Positions 8,274-16,468 of a DNA stretch of 49,999 bases are shown piece by piece. Numbering within the stretch: position 1 is the first letter of the stretch; the number at the start of each line of letters is the position of its first letter. The notes under the pieces were generated by a model that worked only from the letters and a program-made list of their open reading frames with translations, made no database searches and was not told the origin of the DNA. The position numbers and the translations under genes are program-made. Source of the stretch: an uncultured Pseudomonadota bacterium (lineage in GTDB: Bacteria; Pseudomonadota; Gammaproteobacteria; Steroidobacterales; Steroidobacteraceae); NCBI GenBank assembly GCA_903927005.1, contig CAIYLH010000100.1, positions 1 to 49,999 of the forward strand, given 5' to 3'.

Positions 8274-10211
8274 ATGCCGCGAGATCGCCGCCGTCCGCCG
8301 TCCGATCGTGACCTTGGCATGGACCGCCCGATTACCCGGCGCGATTTCATGCAAGGAGCGGCGCTTGCAGGAGCTGGCTTTGCGGCCGCGCCGTTGCTGG
8401 CAGGCTGCGGTCATCGCACGCCGCCGCTGCGGGTCGCCGCGCAGGACCTGCCGGGCTATTACCCGCCGCGACTGACCGGCCTGCGCGGCAGTCACCTCGG
8501 CTCGTTCGAGACTGCGCACCTGCTGCGTGACGGACATCGACTGCCGGCGCCACTGGAGCTGGGCGAAGAGTACGACCTTGTGATCGTCGGCGCCGGTATC
8601 AGCGGACTGGCAGCGGCGCATTTTTATCGCACTGAGCGTCCGGACGCCCGTGTGCTGCTGCTCGACAACCACGACGACTTCGGCGGCCACGCCAAGCGCA
8701 ATGAGTTCGAGATCGACGGTCAGGTACGGCTGCTCAACGGCGGTACTTACGCGATCGAAAGTCCCCGGCCGTACAGCGATGTTGCTGATGGCGTGCTGCG
8801 CGCGATTGGCATTGATGCGCCGGCGCTTGCCGCGAGTACGCAGAAGAAAGATTTCTACGCCAGTCTGGGCCTCAAGCAGAGCGTGTTCTTCGATCAGGAG
8901 ACGTTCGGGGCCGATCATCTGGCGGTGGGCTACGGCGAGCGTCCCTGGGCGGAGTTCCTGCAGGGCACGCCGCTGTCGGAGGCTGCCAGGCGCGACGTCG
9001 AGCGTGTCGAGACTGCGCATGTCGACTACCTGCCGGGGCTGACCTCTGCGCAGAAGAAGGCGCGCTTGCTCAAGATGAGCTACCGCGATTATCTGAAGGA
9101 CCTGGTCAAGGTCGATCCTGCGGTACTTGAGCTGTACCAGTCCCGCACCAAGGGCTGGTGGGGCGTAGGCATCGACGCGATCTCGGCACTGGATTGCTGG
9201 GGCGTGGACATGCCCGGCTTCAAGGGTCTGAACCTCGCGCCCGGGTCGATTGCGGGGATGGGATATACGCCGGCGGGTTTCGCCGACACGGGTGGCTCGG
9301 TCTTCCTGCATTTTCCTGACGGCAGCGCGACGGTTGCGCGCGGCCTGGTGCGACGCCTGATTCCTGCCGCGGTGCCGGGCTCCTCCATAGAGAGTCTGAT
9401 CACCGCCCGGGTTGACTATCGCCGTCTGGACCGCGATGGCGAGCCGGTGCGGCTGCGTCTGTCCAGCACCGTCGTCGGTGTGCATCACGACGGCGCGCCG
9501 TCGTCCGCAAGTCAGGTACGCGTCAGCTACATGCGCGATGGTCGCGCGCTCGGCGTGCGGGCGAAGCACTGCGTGCTCGCCTGCTACAACGCAATCATCC
9601 CGTATCTGGTGCCGGAGCTGCCGGCGGCCCAGAAGTCGGCGCTGCACGAGGCCGTCGAGACGCCGCTGATCTACACCAGTGTCGCACTGCATCACTGGCG
9701 CGCGTTCGCCAAGCTCGGCACGCACAGCATTTACTCGCCTGGCGGTTATTTCTCGACGTCGCGCCTCAACGGCACGGTCGATATCGGCGACTACCTTAGC
9801 CCGAAGAGTCCCGACGAGCCGAACCTGATCTGGATGACTCGCACGCCTTGCATGCCCGGCTTCACCGAGCGCGAGCAGAACAAGATCGGACGCGCTGAGC
9901 TGTATGCGACGCCGTTCGAGGTGATCGAGCGGAACATTCGCGAGCAGCTGGCGCGGACCCTGGCGGGCGGCGGCTTCGATCCGGCGGCAGACATTGCCGC
10001 GATTACCGTCAATCGCTGGCCGCACGGTTACGCGCCCGAGAACAACCCTCTGTACGACGCCGACCTGCCGGAGGCGGAGCGTGCCTACGTCCGTGGACGC
10101 GCCCGGTTCGGCCGCATCGCTATCGCCAATTCCGACGCCGGTGCCGGTGCCTACACCGACGTCGCCATCGAACAGGCGCACCGCGCCGTTTACGAACTTC
10201 TGGGTGCCTGA
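8274..10211 (+). CDS. spdH: Spermidine dehydrogenase-like FAD-dependent oxidoreductase, Tat lipoprotein
   Basis: 645 residues. Spermidine dehydrogenase cleaves spermidine to 1,3-diaminopropane and 4-aminobutanal. The N-terminus DRDLGMDRPITRRDFMQG is characteristic of SpdH-type proteins: a twin-arginine motif (Arg22-Arg23) followed by a hydrophobic stretch and a lipobox LLAGC (Cys45). This predicts Tat export and lipid anchoring in the periplasm. A FAD-binding Rossmann motif, VIVGAGISGLAAA, is at 103-115. The start at 8274 has AGGGG five bases upstream; earlier in-frame starts (8148) overlap the promoter and have implausible sequence. It heads a plus-strand operon; spuC-like follows after 30 bases. 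The polyamine genes around it support the assignment, but the substrate (spermidine, spermine or another polyamine) needs testing. Confidence 0.8.
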   Translation: MPRDRRRPPSDRDLGMDRPITRRDFMQGAALAGAGFAAAPLLAGCGHRTPPLRVAAQDLPGYYPPRLTGLRGSHLGSFETAHLLRDGHRLPAPLELGEEYDLVIVGAGISGLAAAHFYRTERPDARVLLLDNHDDFGGHAKRNEFEIDGQVRLLNGGTYAIESPRPYSDVADGVLRAIGIDAPALAASTQKKDFYASLGLKQSVFFDQETFGADHLAVGYGERPWAEFLQGTPLSEAARRDVERVETAHVDYLPGLTSAQKKARLLKMSYRDYLKDLVKVDPAVLELYQSRTKGWWGVGIDAISALDCWGVDMPGFKGLNLAPGSIAGMGYTPAGFADTGGSVFLHFPDGSATVARGLVRRLIPAAVPGSSIESLITARVDYRRLDRDGEPVRLRLSSTVVGVHHDGAPSSASQVRVSYMRDGRALGVRAKHCVLACYNAIIPYLVPELPAAQKSALHEAVETPLIYTSVALHHWRAFAKLGTHSIYSPGGYFSTSRLNGTVDIGDYLSPKSPDEPNLIWMTRTPCMPGFTEREQNKIGRAELYATPFEVIERNIREQLARTLAGGGFDPAADIAAITVNRWPHGYAPENNPLYDADLPEAERAYVRGRARFGRIAIANSDAGAGAYTDVAIEQAHRAVYELLGA

Positions 10212-10241
10212 CGAGGCGCCCCCCAGCCCTGAGGATTCGCC

Positions 10242-11639
10242 ATGATTTCTGGAAAGCTGCCTGCCGCCGAACTTGCCGAGCTCAAGCGCCTCGACGTCGC
10301 CCATCATTTGCCTGGCCAGACCGACTACGCCTTGCAGGCCCGTCTCGGCGGTAGCCGCATCATCACCCGTGCCGAGGGCTGTACGATCCACGACGCCGAA
10401 GGCAACGCGATCCTCGATGGCATGGCGGGCCTGTGGTGCGTCAACGCCGGCTACGGGCGTCGCGAACTCGCCGATGCCGCGCACGCGCAGATGCTGGAGC
10501 TGCCGTACTACAACACCTTCTTCAAGACCGCCAGTGCGCCGGCCGTGCGTCTGGCCGCGGCGATTTCCGAGCGTCTAGGCAATGGCCTCAGCCATGTCTT
10601 CTTCAACTCCTCCGGCTCCGAGGCCAATGACACCGTGCTGCGGCTCGTTCGCCACTACTGGGCCGTGCGCGGCCAGCCCTACCGCAACATCATCATCGGC
10701 CGCTGGAACGGCTACCACGGCTCGACCGTCGCTGGTGCGAGCCTGGGCGGCATGCGTGCCATGCACGAGCAGGGTGGGCTGCCGATCCCGGGCATCGAGC
10801 ACATCATGCAGCCGTACCTGTTCGGTGACGCGTTCGGCGAGGATCCCGAGCAGTTCGCGGCGCGCGCCGCCGCTGCGCTGGAGGAGCGGATCCTGCACGT
10901 CGGTCCGCACAACGTCGCGGCCTTTATCGGCGAGCCGGTGCAGGGGGCGGGTGGCGTGATCATTCCGCCGCCGGGTTACTGGCAACGCATCGAGGCGATC
11001 TGCCGCAAGTACGGCGTTCTGTTCGTCAGCGACGAGGTCATCTGTGGCTTCGGGCGTCTGGGCAAGTGGTTCGGCTTCCAGCACTTCGGCGTGCGCCCGG
11101 ACATCGTCTCGATGGCCAAGGGCCTGTCCTCCGGCTACCTGCCGATTTCCGCGACCGCGGTTTCCTCGTCGATCGTCGACACGCTGCGAGAGGGCGGCGA
11201 GTTCGTCCACGGCTACACCTATTCCGGTCATCCGACCTGTGCTGCCGTCGCACTCAAGAATATCGAGATCCTGACCCGCGAAAAGCTGGTCGAGCGTACC
11301 GCCGAGGACACCGCGCCGTATCTGGCGAAGGCGCTCGACCGCGTGCGCTCGCATCGGCTGGTTGGCGAAGCGCGCAGCCTCGGCCTGATCGGCGGCATCG
11401 AGATCGTCTCCCGCAAGGACACGAACGAACGCTTCGGCGGCAAGGAAGGAACAGCCGGTCCCATGGTCCGCGACATCTGCATCCGCAGCGGGCTGATGGT
11501 CCGCGCGATCCGCGACACGATTGTGTTCTGTCCGCCACTGATCATCACGCATGCCGAGATCGACCGTCTGGTCGGCATCATTGCCGCGGCGCTCGATGAG
11601 GCTGAGCCGCAGCTGCGCGCCCTGCCCTCGGTGGGTTGA
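10242..11639 (+). CDS. spuC: Class III aminotransferase, putrescine:pyruvate aminotransferase type
   Basis: 465 residues. SpuC-type enzymes transfer the amino group of putrescine (or cadaverine, other diamines) to pyruvate, giving 4-aminobutanal and alanine. Class III PLP motifs are clear: GLWCVNAGYGR near the N-terminus, FFNSSGSEANDT for phosphate binding, VSDEVICGFGR with Asp264, and the PLP lysine Lys293 in SMAKGLSSGYLPI. The HGYTYSGHPTC segment is typical of the omega-aminotransferase/SpuC branch. Length matches the family. A ribosome binding site (TGAGGA) precedes the ATG. It lies 30 bases after spdH and 9 bases before the regulator, so it is cotranscribed. Closely related omega-transaminases use other amines with pyruvate; the polyamine context is what favours SpuC. 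Confidence 0.85.
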   Translation: MISGKLPAAELAELKRLDVAHHLPGQTDYALQARLGGSRIITRAEGCTIHDAEGNAILDGMAGLWCVNAGYGRRELADAAHAQMLELPYYNTFFKTASAPAVRLAAAISERLGNGLSHVFFNSSGSEANDTVLRLVRHYWAVRGQPYRNIIIGRWNGYHGSTVAGASLGGMRAMHEQGGLPIPGIEHIMQPYLFGDAFGEDPEQFAARAAAALEERILHVGPHNVAAFIGEPVQGAGGVIIPPPGYWQRIEAICRKYGVLFVSDEVICGFGRLGKWFGFQHFGVRPDIVSMAKGLSSGYLPISATAVSSSIVDTLREGGEFVHGYTYSGHPTCAAVALKNIEILTREKLVERTAEDTAPYLAKALDRVRSHRLVGEARSLGLIGGIEIVSRKDTNERFGGKEGTAGPMVRDICIRSGLMVRAIRDTIVFCPPLIITHAEIDRLVGIIAAALDEAEPQLRALPSVG

Positions 11640-11648
11640 GATGCTCCG

Positions 11649-12320
11649 TTGACCTCGACCGCTCTCATCACACCGGCTGACGGCCTGCTGCGTGCTGGCG
11701 TGCACGACGAGCTGCGCCGTCGCTTCGTGACCGGCAAGGTGATGCCAGGCACGCTGCTGTCGACGCGCAGCTTGGCGCAGGAACTGGGCGTCAGCCAGAT
11801 GCCGGTGCGCGAGGCGGTGAGCCGGCTGGCCGCTGAAGGCGCGGTCGAGATTCGTTCCAAGCGCCGCATCGTCGTGCCGGCGATGACCGAGGGCCGGTTC
11901 CGCGACCTGTTGCGCTGCCGGGAGCTCCTGGAGCCGGAGGCGGCCGCAGCGGCCGTCAAGCACATCGACGCGGCGCGGCTGAAGCGGCTGCGGGTGGTCG
12001 ATGATGCGCTCGGCGTCGCGCTCAAGAGCGGCGACGTCGAAGCCTATATGGAGCGAAATTTCGAATTCCACTTCCTGATCTACCGCGCCCAGCCGCGGCC
12101 GACGATGACGCAGTTGATTGAGACGCTGTGGCTGCAGTTCGGGCCCTACATGCGTGTCGTCTACGGGCGCTTCGGTACCTCGGGCCTGGTAGACCAGCAC
12201 CAGCTCGCGATAAAGGCGATCAGTGACGGCAGTGCGACGCGCCTCAAGCGCGCGATCCTCGCCGATATCCGCGACGGCATGGGCCTGATCGGCAAGAGCG
12301 GCTTCGCGCCGGGAGCTTGA
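11649..12320 (+). CDS. GntR-family transcriptional regulator (FadR/FCD subfamily)
   Basis: 223 residues. An N-terminal winged helix (LLSTRSLAQELGVSQMPVREAVSRLAAEGAV, about residues 36-66; quoted only to identify the PVREAVSRL recognition region) is followed by an alpha-helical FCD effector domain, with FHFLIY and DQHQLAIKAI supplying the usual histidines. Such proteins are usually dimeric repressors released by a carboxylate or amine catabolite. The TTG at 11649 is the only upstream start that keeps the whole winged helix; no strong ribosome binding site is visible, and translational coupling to the aminotransferase (9-base gap) is likely. Placement inside the catabolic operon suggests autoregulation, with the repeat at 8176-8191 as a candidate site. 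Confidence 0.85.
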   Translation: MTSTALITPADGLLRAGVHDELRRRFVTGKVMPGTLLSTRSLAQELGVSQMPVREAVSRLAAEGAVEIRSKRRIVVPAMTEGRFRDLLRCRELLEPEAAAAAVKHIDAARLKRLRVVDDALGVALKSGDVEAYMERNFEFHFLIYRAQPRPTMTQLIETLWLQFGPYMRVVYGRFGTSGLVDQHQLAIKAISDGSATRLKRAILADIRDGMGLIGKSGFAPGA

Positions 12321-12322
12321 GT

Positions 12323-13630
12323 ATGGCGCGTCATTTCCCCGATGCCCTGACCCCGACTGCCAGCCACGCCCCGTCGTATTACGCCGCGACGTGCCGTGAG
12401 CATGTCACTACCACGGAGTTTGCCGGACCCGCGCGCGCAGACGTCTGCGTCATCGGGGGCGGTTACGCCGGACTTTCAACGGCCCTGCATCTGGCGCGGC
12501 GCGGGGTCGATGTGGTGCTGCTGGAGCAGTCGCTGCTCGGCTGGGGCGCCTCTGGGCGCAACGGCGGGCAGGTCCACGTGGGGGTGCGCCGCGACCAGCA
12601 TTGGCTGGAAGCGCACCTCGGAGTCGAAGATGCGCGGCGTCACTGGGCCTACGCACTGGGCGCGCGCGAGCATCTCGACTGGCTGATTTCCACCTACGGC
12701 ATCCAGTGCGACTACCGCGACGGCTTGCTGCACGCCAATCACCGCGCTCGTTTCGAGGCCGAGACCCGTCGCCACGTTGACTTCATGCGTGGCAGCTACG
12801 GTTACGAGGCGTTGCGCTTTGTCGAACGCGACGAGATGGCAGCCATGGTGGCCACACGTGACTATCACTGCGGCACCTTCGACAGTCGCGGCGGGCACCT
12901 GCATGCACTCGACTTTGCGCTCGGCATTGCCCGCGCTGCGTTGAGTCACGGCGCGCGCCTGCACGAACAGGTCGAGGTGACGGACATCGCCCGCCTCGAC
13001 GGCGGCTATCGCGTCTCGACCTCGCGTGGCGAGCTCATCGCCAATCGTGTGGTAATGGCCTGCAACGGCTACCTGCGGCGCCTCGCGCCGGCGGTCGAGC
13101 GGCATGTGATGCCGATCAACAACTACGTCGCTGTCACCGAGCCGCTGGGGGCGGAGGCGCGGCGGCTGATTCCCAACGGCTGTGCGGTGGCTGACTCGCG
13201 CTTTGTCGTCAACTACTTCCGGGTGACGCCCGACGACCGCTTGCTGTTCGGCGGCGGCGAGAACTACACCTATCGCTTCCCGCGCGACATCGCGGCTTTC
13301 GTTCGGCCGCACATGCTCGGGATATTCCCGCAGCTCGCGCGCGCGAAGATCGACTATGCCTGGGGCGGTACGCTCGGCATCACGCCGACCCGTATGCCGT
13401 GGGTGCGCGAGCTGGGTCCAGGCTTCATCAACGCCAGCGGCTTCTCGGGTCTGGGCGTCTTGCTCGCACCCTATACGGGCAAGGCGGTTGCCGATGCGTT
13501 GTGTGGCGAGCGTGACGCGTTCGAGCTTCTCGGCCGGGTGCCGGTGCCCGCCTTCCCCGGTGGCCCCGCGCTGCGCGGCCCGACGCTGGTAGCAGCGATG
13601 CTTTTTTATGCGCTCAGGGATCGTCTCTGA
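12323..13630 (+). CDS. puuB: Gamma-glutamylputrescine oxidase-like FAD amine oxidase
   Basis: 435 residues. PuuB oxidises gamma-glutamylputrescine to gamma-glutamyl-aminobutyraldehyde with oxygen. The N-terminal layout is the same as in E. coli PuuB: PSYYAAT, then ADVCVIGGGYAGLSTALHLA (FAD motif GGGYAG, 45-50), VVLLEQ, and WGASGRNGGQ at about 74-83. The C-terminal FAD contact INASGFSGLGV is also present. ATG 12323 is chosen because GGGAGC lies at 12311-12315; a TTG at 12317 overlaps the regulator's stop codon. The gene lies two bases after the GntR gene and 24 bases before the PuuA-like ligase, so ligase and oxidase are adjacent, as expected for the pathway. Confidence 0.87.
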   Translation: MARHFPDALTPTASHAPSYYAATCREHVTTTEFAGPARADVCVIGGGYAGLSTALHLARRGVDVVLLEQSLLGWGASGRNGGQVHVGVRRDQHWLEAHLGVEDARRHWAYALGAREHLDWLISTYGIQCDYRDGLLHANHRARFEAETRRHVDFMRGSYGYEALRFVERDEMAAMVATRDYHCGTFDSRGGHLHALDFALGIARAALSHGARLHEQVEVTDIARLDGGYRVSTSRGELIANRVVMACNGYLRRLAPAVERHVMPINNYVAVTEPLGAEARRLIPNGCAVADSRFVVNYFRVTPDDRLLFGGGENYTYRFPRDIAAFVRPHMLGIFPQLARAKIDYAWGGTLGITPTRMPWVRELGPGFINASGFSGLGVLLAPYTGKAVADALCGERDAFELLGRVPVPAFPGGPALRGPTLVAAMLFYALRDRL

Positions 13631-13654
13631 GCCAGTCAATGAGTAGAGGTAATC

Positions 13655-15022
13655 ATGCATGATGGAAAATCAGTCAAGTCCGCTCCTCTGAGCGAATGGC
13701 AGGCGTTTCACGCCGCCAACCCGGACCTGAAGGCAATCGACGCGTTCATCATCGATGTGAACGGCGCGCTCTCGGGCAAGCGCCTCGAGGCTGCTGACGG
13801 GAACAAGTTGTACGAAGATGGCGCGCAGTTCTCCGCCTCGGCGCTGGTCGCCGACTGCCGCGGACTTGGGCATAACGCCGGCGGCCTCGGCAAGGCCGAT
13901 GGCGATCCCGATGGCAATGCGTTCCCGCTGGCCGGCACGTTGTGCCGCTCGCCGTGGGCGTCCACTCCTACAGCCCAGGTGCTGTGTCAGATGCTGGACG
14001 TGCACCACGCCAAGGAACACTGGTTTGATCCACGTGTCATTCTGCGCGACGTCGTCGCACAGTGCCGAGCCGCTGGCCTGAACCCCGTGGTCGCCTGCGA
14101 ACTCGAGTTTTACCTGATTGATCCGCGTCGTGCCGACAATGGCGCGATCTCGGTTGGAACTCCGCCGGGCCGCAGCGCGCCGCGCCGCGCCGGCAACCTC
14201 TCGCTGGAAGCGGTTGAGGACAATGCCGTCTTTCTGACGCGCGTCAACGAGGCGGCCCACCTGCAGGGTTTGCCGGTGTGCGGTTGCGTCGCCGAGTACG
14301 GCGTTGGCCAATACGAAGTGAACCTGCGGCATCTGGACGACCCGCTGCTGGCGGCCGACCAGGCGGTGCTGCTCAAGCGCCTGATCAAGGGCGTGGCGCG
14401 CTCCATGGGCATGGAGGCGACGTTCATGGCCAAGCCGTTCATGCCGCAGCCCGGCAATGGCCTGCACATCCACGTCAGCATCGTCGACGACAAGGGCAAG
14501 AATCGCTTTGGCGCCGAGGGTGGCGAGACGCTGCTGCGCCAGGGCATCGCCGGCATGCAGGCCATGCTGTACGACTCGTTCGCGCTGTTCGCTCCAAACT
14601 TCAACGCGCAGCGTCGCTATCTCGGTCTGTTCGTGCCCACCTCGCGTGACTGGGGGAACAACAACCGTAGTGTCGCGTTCAGGGTGCCTGCGGCCCACGG
14701 TCAGGCGCGGCGCGTCGAGCACCGCGTCGCCGGCGCCGATGCAAGTCCGCATCTGGTGATGGCGGCGATCCTGGCGGGGCTCTTGCACGGTATTAAGCAC
14801 AAGCTCACCGCGACCGAACCGGTGGATGGCCGCGCGAGCGAGGGCGGCGACGCGGAGTTCCCCGGCGATCTGATCGTAGCGCTGGATCGGCTGGAGAGCG
14901 GCAAGCTGCTCTCGCAGTACATCCCGGCGGAGTTCCTGAAGGTCTTCTGTCAGACCAAGCGCGGCGAGTACATGGAGCTGATCGAGGAGATCTTCCCGCA
15001 GGAGTACGACTTCTATGCCTGA
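13655..15022 (+). CDS. puuA: Gamma-glutamylputrescine synthetase-like (glutamine synthetase family)
   Basis: 455 residues. PuuA/SpuI ligates glutamate to an amine of putrescine (or another polyamine) using ATP. Glutamine synthetase fold motifs: VACELEFYLID, VAEYGVGQYEVNL, FMAKPFMPQPGNGLHIHVS, WGNNNRSVAFRVP and RVEHRVAGADASPHLVMA. The N-terminal IDAFIIDVNGALSGKRL segment is the PuuA-like version of the short N-domain and distinguishes it from the ammonia-assimilating GlnA. AGAGGT at 13645-13650 precedes the ATG. It directly follows the PuuB-type oxidase and overlaps the next aminotransferase by eight bases. A second, different ligase of this superfamily is encoded at 27010-28377, so the two probably have different amine substrates. 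Confidence 0.87.
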   Translation: MHDGKSVKSAPLSEWQAFHAANPDLKAIDAFIIDVNGALSGKRLEAADGNKLYEDGAQFSASALVADCRGLGHNAGGLGKADGDPDGNAFPLAGTLCRSPWASTPTAQVLCQMLDVHHAKEHWFDPRVILRDVVAQCRAAGLNPVVACELEFYLIDPRRADNGAISVGTPPGRSAPRRAGNLSLEAVEDNAVFLTRVNEAAHLQGLPVCGCVAEYGVGQYEVNLRHLDDPLLAADQAVLLKRLIKGVARSMGMEATFMAKPFMPQPGNGLHIHVSIVDDKGKNRFGAEGGETLLRQGIAGMQAMLYDSFALFAPNFNAQRRYLGLFVPTSRDWGNNNRSVAFRVPAAHGQARRVEHRVAGADASPHLVMAAILAGLLHGIKHKLTATEPVDGRASEGGDAEFPGDLIVALDRLESGKLLSQYIPAEFLKVFCQTKRGEYMELIEEIFPQEYDFYA

Positions 15023-16379
15023 CACCCTGCGGGGCATCGGCCAGGAACGCCTTGCGGCGTTCGTGGTTGGGGAGGGTGCGCGCTACGTCAGCGCGCACCC
15101 CCGTTCCCGCGCCCTGGCGGCGGCGGGAGCGAGCAGTTACTACGCTGGCGTGCCCATGCACTGGATGCTGGACTGGCCGCTGCCGTTTCCGCTGGTCATC
15201 GGAGATGCCCAGGGTGCGATGCTGACCGATGCCGACGGCGTGACGCTTGCTGACTTCTGTCTGGGCGACACCGGGTCGATGTTTGGGCATTCGCCGCCGG
15301 CGGTGGTGCGTGCGCTTAGGGCGCAGACCGGCCACGGCTTTACCTACATGCTGCCGACCGAGCATGCCTATGCGGTTGGTCACCTGCTGCAGGAGCGCTT
15401 CGGGCTGCCGCACTGGCAGGTTGCGACAACTGCCTCCGACGCTAATCGCTTTGCACTGCGGGTGGCGCGCGCGGTCACTAACCGCCCGAAGGTGCTAGTC
15501 ATGAATGGCTGCTACCACGGGGCGGTAGACGAGTCCTACGTCGAACTGCACGACGGGGTCGCCCGCAACCGTCCGGGGCTGATCGGGCAGTTCACGGACC
15601 TGACCGAGGGTACCCGGATCGTCGAGTTCAACGACGTGGCGGCGCTGCAGCGTGAGCTTGCTCATCGCGACGTGGCCTGCGTGATGACCGAACCGGTGCT
15701 CACCAACTGTTGCATGGTGTCACCGCAGCCGGGCTATCACGCCGCGTTACGGCGGCTGACCCGTGAGACCGGCACGCTGCTGCTGATCGATGAGACCCAT
15801 ACGATTTCCACCGGGCCCGGCGGCTACACCCGTGCCCACGGCCTGGAGCCTGACCTGTTCGTCGTCGGCAAGCCGATCGCGGGGGGGATTCCTGCGAGCG
15901 TGTGGGGCTTCAGTGACGCGGTCGCCGCAAGCTGGGATGAGATTCGCCGCACCAAGGCACCGGGCCACTCCGGGCTGGGAACCACCCTGTCCGCCAACGC
16001 GCTCGCGATGGCGACCATGCGCGCGACCCTTGAGGAGGTCATGACGGAGGAGGCCTACGCGCATATGGAACGGCTGGCGGCGCGCCTTGCGGCCGGCCTC
16101 GAGGCCACGATCGCGCGTCACCGCCTTGCGTGGCATGTCGCACGCGTCGGGGCCCGGGTTGAATTCATTTGTGCGCCTGGACCGCTGTCTAACGGTACTG
16201 AGGCGATCGCCGCGCATGCGCCGGAGCTGGAGCAGGCGATTCATCTGGGACTGCTGAACCGCGGCTGCCTGATTGCGCCGTTCCACAACATGATGCTGGT
16301 GTGTCCGGCGACCACCGTGGCGCAGGTGGATCAGTTGGTGGGGGCGTTCGCCGAGGTGGTGGGTGCGCTCGCCGCTTAG
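15015..16379 (+). CDS. Class III aminotransferase, glutamate-1-semialdehyde aminomutase-like
   Basis: 454 residues, overlapping the PuuA-like gene by eight bases and therefore translationally coupled. It is a PLP-dependent class III enzyme: VLVMNGCYHGAVDESY, LLLIDETHT (Asp259) and the PLP lysine Lys286 in VVGKPIAGGIPASVWGF. The GKPIxGGxP form of the lysine motif is that of glutamate-1-semialdehyde aminomutase (HemL) relatives rather than of SpuC. It is not HemL itself: the phosphate-binding segment reads TASDANRFALRVAR instead of the usual N-S-G-T-E-A, and the operon context is amine catabolism. An about 60-residue N-terminal extension precedes the core. A role on an aminoaldehyde, beta-amino acid or diamine from the same pathway is likely (1,3-diaminopropane from SpdH would be one candidate), but that is inference. 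Confidence 0.82.
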   Translation: MPDTLRGIGQERLAAFVVGEGARYVSAHPRSRALAAAGASSYYAGVPMHWMLDWPLPFPLVIGDAQGAMLTDADGVTLADFCLGDTGSMFGHSPPAVVRALRAQTGHGFTYMLPTEHAYAVGHLLQERFGLPHWQVATTASDANRFALRVARAVTNRPKVLVMNGCYHGAVDESYVELHDGVARNRPGLIGQFTDLTEGTRIVEFNDVAALQRELAHRDVACVMTEPVLTNCCMVSPQPGYHAALRRLTRETGTLLLIDETHTISTGPGGYTRAHGLEPDLFVVGKPIAGGIPASVWGFSDAVAASWDEIRRTKAPGHSGLGTTLSANALAMATMRATLEEVMTEEAYAHMERLAARLAAGLEATIARHRLAWHVARVGARVEFICAPGPLSNGTEAIAAHAPELEQAIHLGLLNRGCLIAPFHNMMLVCPATTVAQVDQLVGAFAEVVGALAA

Positions 16380-16397
16380 GAGCGCGGTTTGGGTGCA

Positions 16398-16418
16398 GCC
16401 CCGCAGGATACGCGGGGC
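16398..16418 (+). terminator. GC-rich hairpin after the plus-strand polyamine operon
   Basis: GCCCCGC (16398-16404), a 7-base loop, GCGGGGC (16412-16418): a perfect 7-bp stem 18 bases after the aminotransferase stop. No T-tract follows, so it is not a classical intrinsic terminator. It may act as a 3' stabiliser or Rho-assisted end. Confidence 0.35.
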
Positions 16419-16432
16419 GGGCACGGAAAAGT

Positions 16433-16462
16433 TATACAACAAAATTTAAATTGTTGTATATT
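16433..16462 (+). promoter_or_regulatory. AT-rich palindromic promoter/operator of the nucleotidyltransferase gene
   Basis: Perfect 10-bp inverted arms TATACAACAA (16433-16442) and TTGTTGTATA (16451-16460) flank an 8-base A/T core. The right arm runs into TATATT (16457-16462), a good -10 box ending six bases before the ATG at 16469. Transcription would therefore begin at the start codon (leaderless). It is the most conspicuously AT-rich stretch noticed in the window. A dimeric repressor bound here would block RNA polymerase directly. Confidence 0.6.
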
Positions 16463-16468
16463 GCACAA

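Noticed and set aside
8253-10484. 743-codon open frame antisense to spermidine dehydrogenase
   Set aside because: It is an Arg/Gln/Val-rich shadow of a high-GC gene with strong third-position bias; it has no motifs and overlaps two well-supported genes.
10575-12200. 541-codon antisense frame over the SpuC-like and GntR genes
   Set aside because: Same shadow effect: composition is atypical, no domain is seen, and the sense strand encodes clear PLP and winged-helix motifs.
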